Position numbers and translations under genes: made by a program. A stretch of 64,000 nucleotides of DNA from contig CM049311.1 of assembly GCA_026874595.1 (NCBI GenBank), positions 54,749,676 to 54,813,675 on the forward strand, written 5' to 3'. The number at the start of each line of letters is the position of its first letter. Position 1 is the first letter of the stretch. The DNA is from Sipunculus nudus (Eukaryota > Annelida > Sipuncula > Golfingiida > Sipunculidae). Positions 35,710 through 46,092 of the stretch are shown one piece after another. A model generated the notes under the pieces. That model was not told the DNA's origin. It worked only from the letters and a program-made list of their open reading frames with translations, and did no database searches.

Positions 35710-36290
35710 TAGGCAAAAAAAAATAGGTATGGTTCTCAGGCACCGCCCGCGTCAATTTCATCCCCCTCCCCCTAATCAAAAATAGTTACTTTCAAGAAGA
35801 TAAAATTATACAATTTTGATATGTAGTGCTTTAACCGTATAGCAAATAAATTCTATTATTATCATGATTTTCCCTGATCATATGACATTTTTATCGAAGC
35901 ATCCAAAAAAACTAATAAAGAAAAACCGCCCGGCTTATGACGAAAAAAACTTGCTAACCTCGCTAATACAGTCTAAATGGCCGAAACCACAAGTATAAAA
36001 AGGCGATCTCTGTCAAAGCTCTGTCGTTCAAAGATCAGGTTCGGCTCTTGACTGGCATGGCTGGGTCTCCGCTGCTGAGATCGGTGGAGGGAATGTAGGT
36101 TGCTTCTGTCTTTGTGGATGTAGTGCTGTAGATTTACTAAAAGGTCGCCGGTGCGGGTTGCACGTTGGCGGTCTATCGCGGCTTTATCCTTCGCTTGGTG
36201 GCATAGCGTCTGTTGGCTATGAGCACATTGCTTAAGGAGCGCGCCTGAGAAAGGTGCCTGAAAACCATACCTTTCTTTTTTTTGCCTTAA
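35710..36290. mobile_element. Miniature DNA transposon (MITE-like), 581 bp
   Basis: The left end aggcaaaaaaaaataggtat continuing ggttctcaggcacc is the inverted complement of the right end ggtgcctgaaaaccatacc continuing to ttttgcct, giving about 34 bp of terminal inverted repeat. TTTACTT flanks both sides (35703-35709 and 36291-36297) as a 7-bp target-site duplication. There is no ORF. Related copies lie at 7190-7480 (inverted) and about 42527-42845. The superfamily is not assigned. Confidence 0.72.
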
Positions 36291-36809
36291 TTTACTTAGT
36301 GTTGTTTTATTCCAGTTCTTCAGAAATGTTTCGGAACAGCACTAATATAGCTGCTAACAATATATAGTAGCCCGAAAAAACTTCTTAGATCTAAATGTAT
36401 GCCTATAAAAACAGAACTACCAGTCAAAGTAAATGATGAATAAAGTTACCATTTAGCTGATGTTACAGCTTCTCATTTATATATTAAAACATAAGGTGTC
36501 AAATCTGAGTTATCAGTTTTATAGATTGTTTGTACAGACTCGTATTGTGGGGGCGTGTATATTAGCATTTGGCCATGTGAAGGCGGACCAGGGGGGAGTG
36601 CCCGGGGGATGGTTTGTCAGTTCACACTGTAATATTGTTAGCTTTATTTATTATCATGTATATATTTACCAATACACAGGTGCTGCCTGCACTAAATGCA
36701 AACTGATAGTAAAACATTCAATTTTTTTAAAAAAAAAGGGAAACTACGTAAAAAGATTATCAATTATTGGCACCTGAACTTTAAAGGCCATTTTATGTTT
36801 TGCCATGTT

Positions 36810-37173
36810 ATAATAAACGCCCCGTATTTATTTGAATAGCCTTATTTATCAAAAGACATTTATGCCGTAACATGTTATTTCTGTTCGTTTCATAATGAAA
36901 TTTATAAAGTTATTATGATAGGCAATGCAAACAAGACAATTGCCAACCACACACCACTCTTAATGCGGAGACCATATCGAAATTGACCGATATAATAAAC
37001 GCCCCGTATTTATTTGAATACCCTTATTTATCAAAAGACATTTATGCCGTAACATGTTATTTCTGTTCGTTTCATAAAGAACTTTATAAAGTTAGTATGA
37101 AAGGCAATGCAAACAAAACAAATGCCAACCAAACACCACTCTTAATGCGGAGACCATATCGAAATTGACCGAT
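36810..37173. repeat. Tandem duplication, 182-bp unit, two copies
   Basis: The block starting ataataaacgccccgtattt and ending atatcgaaattgaccgat occurs at 36810 and again at 36992 with only about ten differences. This makes it the youngest tandem duplication in the window. Confidence 0.85.
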
Positions 37174-39218
37174 AATGTTTATGGTATCTAATCTATCCAC
37201 CAGATGTCAGCAAGAGCTGTTAAAGTAATGCATGCTCATGTACTATAACATTCTCCACACATGCTAACTGCCTTTGAAAGCCCAAGACACATCTCATGCA
37301 CACAATCTTGCGCACAGCACACTTATGGGCCGAAATCGAGCAAGTTCGCCTGAGAAGCGTAACTTAAAAAAATGAGTATGCATTGACAACACCCATTCCA
37401 AATATAACTAATAAAAGATATTTATCCGTGAAACATATTATGTATAATGCGAACCTGTTGATCTATCTAACGGGGTTATATCTGTGACGCGGTATTGTAC
37501 ATATTACCAGAAACTTTTGCACGTGCTGTGTGGAAAGTTTACGTGATACAACTGCTTCCAGAATTGTTGAAGATGTAAATGCAGGGTGATAGTGCAGCGA
37601 CACTATTTGTGGTCTTTTCAACATTCTGAAAAAGGAATACCTGCATGCATATGGGATAAACCATTATTGCATGCTGACATGAGGCATTAGTCCCAAAGAA
37701 TCGAGAGTCACATGTTGTTATATACCCAGCTGAGGCGACGACTGGGTCAAATGTTAGGTCAAAACTGCTTAAGTCCGTGGCTGCAAGCAGGGTTTATTCA
37801 TTTTGCACAATAGACCTTAGACCTTTTTTAATTTCAATCATAAAAATGAAAAATAAATAATTAAATAAAATTGTTGTTTACTATAAGGTATTATGTGAAG
37901 CAAGTTAATGATAAACAAGGATGCATTTGATCATATTAAATATTCTAAATTTCCAGGTCTTTTCCAGGTGTTTAATGTGTTGGGTTTTTTTCATTACAAA
38001 ATTAAAAAAAAAATGTCAAAAATTAAAAAAAAATTACTCAGACAAGTGCTTATTAAAGATGTCAGTATGTTTGAATAATAACATTCAGACTCATGGCTGT
38101 ATCAGCTGTTACATGATAATTGGTAAATAATCAAAATTTATATTTCTGATAACTTTATTTCACTTAATAAAATTAAACATTCCCAACTCCAGTTTGCTCC
38201 TTGTATAATATATTGGTTTATTTTGATCCTTGGGTTATTTTAACACATGTATTAGTTTCGTTGTAGAGATTATTTTCTTTTTTTTCTTATACAAATTAAA
38301 AAAAAATAAAATTTTTAAAATCTGATAAAAAAATCAGGTCTTTAAAGACAAGTTCTCATTATGATGTCCATAATGTTAATAATTGTCATAAGTGTCTTGA
38401 CAGTGAAGTGAAAGTATTCAAAAGTGAATAAAATATTTTTTTTTATAAATTAAAGCCATAAAACCAGGTAGTTACAATCATTATTTAAATTTGTGAAATT
38501 TGTATATTCTGGATTCTCAACAGTTTCGTTCGACTGAAACTGAATAAATATGAGACCTTGAGTGAATACTTAATAATTGTATTCAAATATGATTAAAAAA
38601 AATTCAATAGTTCAAGAATGTAAATTAATACAAATACTAATACAGGTAAAAAGAAAGAATTTGGGTGCAAATACTCTAATGCATTCATGAATATATTTTA
38701 TAATTTTATTTTAATCATTTATTTCAATTATATTATTAAAAGAAATCTTTTCAAATGTTACTGTGAATATTTTTTAATTAAAATTATATTTTGCCCAATA
38801 TTTCCAATTAATTTTAAATGAATAGTTTAACTCTCATATCATTTGTGCTAGTGGTACTTCTGGTTATGGGCAACCTAAATTATTGAATAACAGTTAACTC
38901 CTTTGAAAAAAGCATGCATGATAATTAACATGACTTACAGTGGACATTTATTTCCTGTTACTAGTGTTAGTGCCGTGGATTTAGTTTTCACAGCATGTAA
39001 TCATAAGCATTTCATCTGTTAAAATCTGAAATTTAAAACCAATTGATCAAAAGCTGTAGATGTCTTTCAAGTTTTCAAGCACCATGCCTTGATTGTTTTC
39101 ATCTAGTCAGTGAAATGTGTGCTTGGGCAGTATTACATAACCGGTTCAACTTCTGGCCTAGCCACTGCCTCTGTGATTGTCTGGGTCAGGCTGGGTCAGG
39201 CAGTAATTACCACAGAGC

Positions 39219-39265
39219 CCCTCTCTCTCTCTCTGGCAGTCTATCTCTCTCTCATGCTCTCTCTT

Positions 39266-39307
<42 letters not shown>

Positions 39308-39390
39308 ACAGTCTAGCTCACTCTCTCTTGCTCTCATTCTTTTTCTCTCTCTCTTTTTTTCTCTCTCTCTTTCTCTCCCATTCTCTCTCA
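39219..39390. repeat. (CT)n microsatellite, interrupted
   Basis: Ctctctct runs are broken by short phrases such as atgacagtctagctca. The 137-codon open frame across it is low-complexity Ser/Leu and not a gene. Confidence 0.9.
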
Positions 39391-40165
39391 CCCCTAAGCC
39401 TCCCATTCTCCCTGCACCCCATTCTGTTGACAGGTACTATAAACCAGATTAATTAGCTATGAATGTTGAAGCAATTTAGAAATGTGAATCAACTGAAATA
39501 TTCATATCTATATATGTTATACTGTAAATGTGTAGTTACATTTTTAAACCTGAAAAAAATGATGTATTGAAAAAAAGGAATAAAGGCAAATATTGTTAAT
39601 TTTTCCTTAAATATTTAATAATTATGAATAAACATTTTTCTCTGTAAGCACTTGAATTCAATTTAATATCCTGTATGAATATGCAAGGGTGCTGTAACTC
39701 CCACCATCCCCTTCCCCCACCCCATAGTCCTTGCTCTTTGGCACTGTGAACAATAGTTCTATTGCTTTTCCATAAAATTTAATAATTAAAGATAATATAT
39801 ACAGAAAGACTGAGGCATTTTAACTCCCATCATAACCCCCTCCCCCCCCCCCCGTCAATCCTTCCACCTGTTAAGTGGGGACTTGATGGCTACTGTATAC
39901 ATATGATAAAATAGAAAATAGATTTATTAAAATAATTGGATCTCATTAAACAAATCTGTAAACTGTTGAACTGTCAACAGCTTATCAAACAAGTAACCAA
40001 TGGAAACATATGGTCAGATCTCAAAATATTATTTGCATCAATTTCTTCAATCATATCAACCAACCATGGCCAAGATTACCTTTTTCTGATCAGACTTTAT
40101 CTGTTTTTCATAATATTTTAGATTTTAACCTTCCAGGTGTTTAAGTACTGTTGAATGCTCCATCC

Positions 40166-40181
40166 CCTCTCTCTGTCTCTC

Positions 40182-40223
<42 letters not shown>

Positions 40224-40230
40224 TTTCTCT
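40166..40230. repeat. (CT)n microsatellite
   Basis: A second pyrimidine-rich CT array, shorter than the one at 39219. Confidence 0.9.
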
Positions 40231-41425
40231 CTACATCCACCTCATAGCTGCCCTCACTTTTCCCTTCTCTGAGCCCCATCCCAATGTCAGCCTCAGTAAA
40301 CAAGAACATGATGAATCAGATATGTTCATACTTTAATATTTTATATAACTATTCGTCCATAGGTACCTATGTACATGCCAGAAATTATGTAAATATTGTG
40401 TAATATGTAGACATAGTGGGCATCAAAATAATGTACATTGTCAAGACTGAAGAGATATTGTGTCATACAGTAACAAATTCATAAATCCCCTCATCAGCAT
40501 AGTAAATCATAACATCATATCTGTCAAATTGAAATCTTGCAGACTTCCATACACTATAGATCCTTCAACAAATAGCCTATTCATCATTCTACTACTGTTT
40601 ATTACTGCTGTCATTGCATTCATATTTGCTCAGATATATCGCAATTTTCAACCCCTCCTCAATAAATAAAAAATAAACCATTATATTTTACTCTATTAAT
40701 TCATCAGTCAGGTATCACAATGGAGAAACATTTATGGTCCAATCACAATCAGCTGAGCGCCGTGACCCATGGGTCCCTTGTTTAAGGTTCTTGACCCTGT
40801 GCGGAGGCTGTAACTGAATACGCAGGCACAGGCGTAGTTCTTGAATTCAATTCAAAGCTTGTCAATGTGTACAAGGCAGAAAGGTGAAATTTAAACAGAA
40901 CCGATGTGATCGCTGTCATTAATGATGTGATTCAATCTAATTAACGATGTGATTGAAGAGACGTATTCTGTTTGCTGTAATGTCAGATCTCTGGCTGAAT
41001 GGAGCTACACAACCCCCTTCATAGTAAAGAACTGCAGCCTTTAGTGTTTCTAATAAAAAATTTAATATTATAATAATGAAGGATTCCGGAGGGGAGGCTT
41101 AATCCCAATATACTGGAAGATATATTACCGTCTATATGGTAACGAATCACTTTCTAGCTGCTTCCAGTAGCCCGTGCGAACAATTGTTGTATTCATGCGG
41201 TAAGAAATTCAGCAAACAGGTTGAGAGGTTTACCAATATGCTAAATTAAAACGGAACTTTTTCATATTTGGTGTTGTTAGAAAGTATAATAAAAAGGCGC
41301 CCGATTAGTCTGGTTATGTCAATTGACTGTGTACCTGTAGACCATGAGGCGTTGTCAGAAATTACGTAAATATTTGCATCCTAATAGAGCCTTGAAGTGC
41401 GTTCTTGGACACTCCTGTAGTCTCT

Positions 41426-41673
41426 TTACTTTTTCTGTTTGGTGACCACGGCATCCTCTTCACGTGTATAATATACCACCGTACCAGAAGGCACGTCGTT
41501 CCACGTGTAGGTATTTTTAAAAATCAAGTTGTCTTCCTCAGTAGGATTTAGCCCGTTATTGGGCTCTGCGGGGTGCCAGTTGGTGTAGTTCAGGTGCTCC
41601 CGTGTCCGATTCCAAACCCAGACACCCTCAATCTCGGAATCACTGCCAGATGTCCACCATTCCGTACTTTCAT
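41426..41673 (-). CDS. C-type lectin domain, 3' terminal exon
   Basis: The exon encodes EWWTSGSDSEIEGVWVW, then LNYTNWHPAEPNNG, then YTWNDVPSGTVVYY, the second half of a C-type lectin-like domain. It keeps the EPN motif linked to mannose-type sugar binding, the WND calcium-site motif and the WxW core. It ends at TAA (41426-41428). The acceptor ...tttttgcaag/AT lies at 41674-41675 and joins in phase with the exon at 41842-42002. One oddity is that the three Cys normally found after EPN (EDC, VPC, YxC) are Asn, Ser and Thr, so the usual C-terminal disulphides cannot form. Such proteins are usually secreted or surface lectins; here it may be a diverged or decaying paralogue. Confidence 0.75.
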
Positions 41674-41841
41674 CTTGCAAAAAAATAGGCAGATGCTGTA
41701 TCCGGGCTTGCGTATAATTTTATTTTGCCGACGTATCTTTTAAATATGGTCTAGTTATTACACATTTTTGCATTGTTAGCGGATAATGATACATTATATG
41801 AATGGTAAAGGTTCGTTATCGTGAAGAAAATGGAAACATAC

Positions 41842-42002
41842 TTCGTGAAATTTGCCTTAACATCATTTGGAGATGCAGCTGCTCCTCAAGAGATTCAATG
41901 CTGGCCAGGCCTGCCCCAGAATCTGAACAAGCACAGGATGCACTATACCAGTCCAGAGGCGTGGTGCAGAACATGTAGCATGACGGTACAAAGTCAGGAC
42001 CC
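41842..42002 (-). CDS. C-type lectin domain, upstream exon
   Basis: It encodes SCYMFCTTPLDWYSASC followed by GAGLASIESLEEQLHL, the first half of a C-type lectin domain (the SCY-F opening, W-A-C helix, AxLASIES-EE). The donor GAA/GTATGT ends the exon at 41842 and is a good match. The acceptor I chose (gacacag/GGGTCC, exon from 42002) is the best in the stretch, but the frame stays open further upstream to 42103, so the true start is uncertain. No signal-peptide exon was found. Confidence 0.65.
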
Positions 42003-42102
42003 CTGTGTCGACCAAGCCGGAAGAAGCCGGAAAACCTCCGGGACAACCAGGTCCTTCCGGAACAGAAAGAAAGTGGAACAGATCTGGGAACCCTTTTTAG
42101 CA

Positions 42103-43475
42103 ATCAAGAAAATCATCTAAGGTCCGGGGGCCATCAGTTAAATTATATTGTTTATTCCTCCGCCAAGGAGGTTGTGTTTTTACCTGTATTTGTTTATGTT
42201 TTTGTTTGTTAGGATGATTAAGCAGAACTTCCGAAGCGATCAACCCGAACTTTATTTAGGAATGGAGCATTAACCTGTGTCGCGTGCCTTTATTTAGGAG
42301 TGGAGCATTAACCTGTATCGCCAGTTGTAAAGTTATTTGCTCTACTCAGTGTTACACGAGTTCTGTGTTATCACCACACCATTGTTTATAATACTCCCTA
42401 CCATAAACCTCACAACTAACCTTTGTATTTAATTTTAATATCAGAATGTAGAAAGAAATTCCCATTCTGACGTTTAATGAAGTCGCACATATTGCGCTGA
42501 GGGATCTTGGAAATAAAAGTTGGCGTAGGCACCACGCGCGCTAATTTTGACCCCACCCTTCCCCCTCCCCATATAAAATAAAAAATATTTGGATTTTCAG
42601 TAGAAATTTACCTATTTCGAGTCCCAGCCGCGTTGACATTGTTTTAAAGAAAATAAAAATGAATAAAAGTTTAATAAAGTTTTGTCATACTATGCTTTTA
42701 CTTGTTTAGCAAATCAATAATAGTTTTTTCATGTTTTCCCCTGATCAGATGAAAATTTTATAAAAAAAATTATCATAAAAAGAGACCAAATCGTTCTCCC
42801 ATACTGAATTATAAGAAAAGTGACTGAGAACCAAATAATTTTTAACCCAAAGTTTTCGGGATTATATAAAGATAATTAATAATTACGTACATCACTGAAA
42901 AATACATGCCTGTTGCTCTGATTAATAAAGTTCAGATAAACCTTACTTATTTTTTTATTATTTCTAAAAGTTATAAAAGTATCCACCAACCTTCCCCATC
43001 CTGTCCTTCATCAGACTCGTTCCATGTTCGTTTGATATGTTCCGTTGACGTAATGTTTGCCATTGTCCCACAGAGGGCGCTCTCTGTCTGCGAGTTGCCG
43101 CATTCTCTTCGTATGCTCGGTACGGTATATCATGGGCGCAACTTTTTCGAAATCGTGAACGAATGTATTGACACACGGGCTCCATACCCCACAGGCATTC
43201 CACGTCCAGGGTAGGGTTGTATAGCCTTAAACAATTTAAGAAAAAATTTGTTATATTGTTCTGAAAATAATATAGATTAAAACAAAAAGTAATATTAGGT
43301 TATATTATATACAATATAAAGAAAAAAAAAGACTAATAAAAGAAATTCAATTTTCAGATGTCAATCACTGACCTGTGATGTATTTATCCTTTGCAATAAT
43401 ATACGTTTTATCTCATGCTAATAGTTCATTTTGACTAAATCCAGTCCAAGTCAACTTTTATGTATTGCTTTCCAC

Positions 43476-43540
<65 letters not shown>

Positions 43541-44093
43541 GGATACCTCAAGCATCATCAGCTAATTAAACAGAATATTAATGATCACTAAGCATAATTT
43601 GCGAACTACAATTCTTATCCTAGGAATATAATTTCAAAGGACAACCTGTGACCAGTACTATAAAATAAAAACTGAGGTTACCTTCATCATATCTGTCGTT
43701 TCTAGGAATAAAACCAGGACCAAATGGAATAACGCAGGATGCCCCATCTCTAGATTCACACAACTTGGTGTCCTACATTTTCCAGGTGTTACGTTTATTG
43801 CTATGCCTGTCCGCTGAATTCATCAAATCATTAAATCTAGAAACACGAGTCACAAAAATGACAGCCATTACAGATGAAGGTTTTCCCTTCGAGAGAATGA
43901 CACAAACACCCCATTTCATTTCAGAATCTCATGTTTAATGACATAGATTCTCAAATCTCACTTCAGAATCTAATGGACAAAGGCCTTGTCCTGTCACCAC
44001 AGCCATTACTGCAATTTGATTGTGTACAATCCATACCATTATTTCGTAAATGACGCAACAACCTAACCAAAAAAGATGTCTGCATTAATGTAT
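42103..44093. other. Intergenic; repeats and a possible unrecognised exon
   Basis: 42527-42845 resembles the MITE at 35710 (caggttgcct-type ends are decayed, but the tgatcagatgaaaattttat interior is shared). Two short copies of ctttatttagga-tggagcattaacctgt lie at 42250-42315. The stretch 42964-43215 is GC-richer and open in all three minus frames. It might be an upstream exon of the lectin gene, but no domain is visible. (TA)n lies at 43479-43535. Confidence 0.45.
43479..43535. repeat. (TA)n microsatellite
   Basis: An almost perfect run of about 28 TA dinucleotides. Confidence 0.97.
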
Positions 44094-44325
44094 TGTCGCA
44101 GGGGACAAGGAATTGTCCTTACCTTGTCGAATGCGAAGTTATATTCGTGGTTGTCCTTCGTGGATCTTTCCTCTTCAGTAGAAACTTAGAAACTGCCCCG
44201 GGTTGAGTTCTGATTGGTTGTCCAGGTCACGTGACAGGTGTGTCGTGAGGAATGACGACAGGGGCGTGTGTCATGTGAAGTACTTATTAAAAAATGTTTA
44301 TATCGGGAATCTGCTCCCTACGACA
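44094..44325 (-). repeat. Element A 3' LTR
   Basis: It is 232 bp and identical to the other LTR except for two single-base differences (gagttctgattgg versus gagttcttattgg; gaggaatgacg versus gaggagtgacg). GTAT precedes it at 44090-44093. Confidence 0.96.
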
Positions 44326-44339
44326 CTCTCCCCCCTTTT
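44326..44339 (-). other. Element A polypurine tract
   Basis: On the minus strand AAAAGGGGGGAGAG abuts the TGTCG start of the 3' LTR. This is the place and composition of a plus-strand primer for reverse transcription. Confidence 0.9.
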
Positions 44340-44388
44340 AAGGAATAGGTTTTAAAGTCATTCTAACAGTCCAAATGATCATCACTTT

Positions 44389-44537
44389 GAAGAGAAAGCA
44401 GAGCCGTTCCTCTGTCAAATTAAAATATTCATAACTAAAAGGAGAGAGCTGAGCCGCTCCTTTGTCAAGTCCACAAATTACACTTGAGGCATGTTAGAAG
44501 CACCAGTGAAAAGAGCTTAGCCGTTTCCCTGGTCAAC
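44389..44537 (-). other. Three related hairpins in the element A 3' UTR
   Basis: Copies with the core gag(a/c)-g-GAGCCG-TCCTCTG lie at about 44389-44418, 44438-44467 and 44502-44537. The last pairs ACCAG with CTGGT and GAAA with TTTC. The equivalent in element B pairs GAGAA with TTCTC, so a base change on one side is matched on the other. All three lie between the TatD stop and the polypurine tract. Confidence 0.55.
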
Positions 44538-44548
44538 TAACAAAACCA

Positions 44549-45991
44549 CTAACAGAAGGGTCCGTATAGCGCTGCTGCATTGTGGTTGGCTAGATGCAGC
44601 AGGGTACTCTCCGGGACGTTCCTGCACTGGGATATCTGTTCCAGCACCTGTCTGATATCCCACGGCGTTCGACAGAGATAAGGAGCATCCGATTCCAGGA
44701 GCAGTTTGTCTAATGGAAAGCGCGAGAGTGTGGACCTGGTGATGAACGGCACTGCGCGCGTTTTCGCCAACCCAAAGTAGCAGTTGGGCAATACACTGTT
44801 CCACTCACGCAGCTCGGAAACATCGCCACTAAAGCAGTGCCGGTGGATTCGATGTTTCTGGAGCCCAAAGTCCTGTAGCAAACGTAACATTGCTCTTCCA
44901 GCGGCTCCATCTCCATCATCCCGACAGTGCAGCACTAAAACTTTATCATGCCGGTGCAAGAGAGGTAATACCCTCCTCAGAAATTCCATTTGTAACTCCT
45001 GGTGCTCCGCATTGGCGTTATGTAATTCCAGTCCTATCTCCCCGAGGCCCACACAGTTAGGGGAAGCTAGGAACTGATCCAACCGCCCAACGTACCTCGC
45101 CAGGTCCCCAGACTGCCTTACCATCCTAGGATGCACACCAAAGGTTAGTTTAACACGTGGATCACCAAGTAGTGAGTGTGTGTGGCTGTCCCCCCAGTGG
45201 TCCGGGTACACATAGTTGGCCACAATACCGGCAAGTTGAAAATCTCGCTGGCCGACAGCCCTCTCGTACTGGCCGAAGGTGTTGTATTTACTTCTGGCCA
45301 ACAACATGTCTATGTGCGCATGGGAGTCGATGAAGGTGACTGGCCAAGGTTTATCGGATGGCTGCTCTCCAGATGGCAACACGGAAGGCTGGAAATCTTG
45401 GAAGTCTTGTGGCTTTGAAGGCAGAGTTTCCACCACCCGTACGACTGTGTCCCAATGCAGCACTGCCAAGGGGCAATTTGGGGGTGCTGCCCTCAGCTCA
45501 GGAGGTGTGGCTATATCATACTTTCTAGACACGGACATGAGGAGGTCGATCTCTTGGGGGGTAAACTCTTTCCCCGGGTGGAGATTTGGATTGTACAGAT
45601 GTTGGCGTGACACATGGTCCTGGAGTTGGCGGAGGGATGCCAGCCTTAATCCATCCCTTAAGAAACTTAGAAGTCCTGCCGCCCACCGGACCCATTGGGT
45701 GCGCTGCTCTTCCCCAAAAGTGAGAACACATCCCTCACTGTGATGTTTCAACTGAAGGAAACTGTTACAGCCTTCCTGGACTTTGCACTCCCAGCAGGCA
45801 GTGTGCGGCTGGAACCACCAGGGTAAATGTGTTTGTAGACAATGGCGCTTCATGTGCGTTGTGCGTTCATTGCAAACGGAGCACAACTTATACTTCCATC
45901 TTTGCCTTGTCTTTTGCCCTATTGCTGATCCAATAGGGGCCACCTCCTCGTCATAGTCAGGCTCAAAGCTTGCCTCACCAGCAGCATCCAT
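44549..45991 (-). CDS. TatD-type metal-dependent hydrolase carried by the retrotransposon, 480 aa
   Basis: The C-terminal ~260 residues form a TatD-family TIM-barrel nuclease domain with every metal-binding residue I can check: HAH at 224-226, Glu in GEIG at 318, His355 in VLHCRD, His385 in RHCFSG and Asp435 in ESDAP. TatD enzymes are metal-dependent DNases and related hydrolases. The N-terminal ~100 residues are Cys/His-rich (CSVC 37-40, H46, H50, H55; CWEC 66-69, C75, H83, H84, C88) and look like zinc fingers, perhaps for nucleic-acid binding. The ORF follows integrase after a 101-bp gap, where retroviruses have env. A splice acceptor lies 13 nt before the ATG. It has no signal peptide or membrane segment, so it is not an envelope protein. 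Its role in the element (processing cDNA, self-limitation or host DNA) is unknown. Confidence 0.9.
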   Translation of the reverse strand: MDAAGEASFEPDYDEEVAPIGSAIGQKTRQRWKYKLCSVCNERTTHMKRHCLQTHLPWWFQPHTACWECKVQEGCNSFLQLKHHSEGCVLTFGEEQRTQWVRWAAGLLSFLRDGLRLASLRQLQDHVSRQHLYNPNLHPGKEFTPQEIDLLMSVSRKYDIATPPELRAAPPNCPLAVLHWDTVVRVVETLPSKPQDFQDFQPSVLPSGEQPSDKPWPVTFIDSHAHIDMLLARSKYNTFGQYERAVGQRDFQLAGIVANYVYPDHWGDSHTHSLLGDPRVKLTFGVHPRMVRQSGDLARYVGRLDQFLASPNCVGLGEIGLELHNANAEHQELQMEFLRRVLPLLHRHDKVLVLHCRDDGDGAAGRAMLRLLQDFGLQKHRIHRHCFSGDVSELREWNSVLPNCYFGLAKTRAVPFITRSTLSRFPLDKLLLESDAPYLCRTPWDIRQVLEQISQCRNVPESTLLHLANHNAAALYGPFC

Positions 45992-46003
45992 ATTAATAAC
46001 AAA

Positions 46004-46026
46004 TCTGCAAATAGGAACTCTAAAAA
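46004..46026 (-). promoter_or_regulatory. 3' splice site upstream of the TatD ORF
   Basis: On the minus strand gttttttagagttcctattt followed by gcag forms a pyrimidine-rich acceptor with AG at 46006-46005. The exon would start at 46004, 13 nt before the ATG. Integrase ends just upstream, so the site would produce a TatD-specific subgenomic mRNA. Confidence 0.6.
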
Positions 46027-46092
46027 ACTTTAAATTGATGTACTTAACTAATGAGGACAGCCTTATACTATCATGCTGTTAGCCTAAACACC

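Larger units (their letters stand above)
37174..41420. other. Very AT-rich intergenic sequence with microsatellites
   Basis: No gene is supported. 37800-38900 is extremely AT-rich. C-rich phrases repeat near 39690 and 39830. A fragment of the dispersed-repeat end (cagctgagcgccgtgaccc) is at about 40751. Confidence 0.55.

Noticed and set aside
39043-39456. 137-codon Ser/Leu-rich open frame
   Set aside because: It is a translation of the (CT)n microsatellite.
42906-43214. 102-codon open frame on + and overlapping frames on - as a gene
   Set aside because: Three minus frames and one plus frame are open at once, no domain is recognised and no convincing splice sites fix a frame.
45279-45743. 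154-codon open frame opposite the TatD ORF
   Set aside because: It is the antisense shadow of a GC-richer coding region, with no domain of its own.
44549-45991. TatD ORF as an envelope gene
   Set aside because: There is no signal peptide, transmembrane segment or fusion-peptide-like stretch; the TatD catalytic residues explain the ORF.
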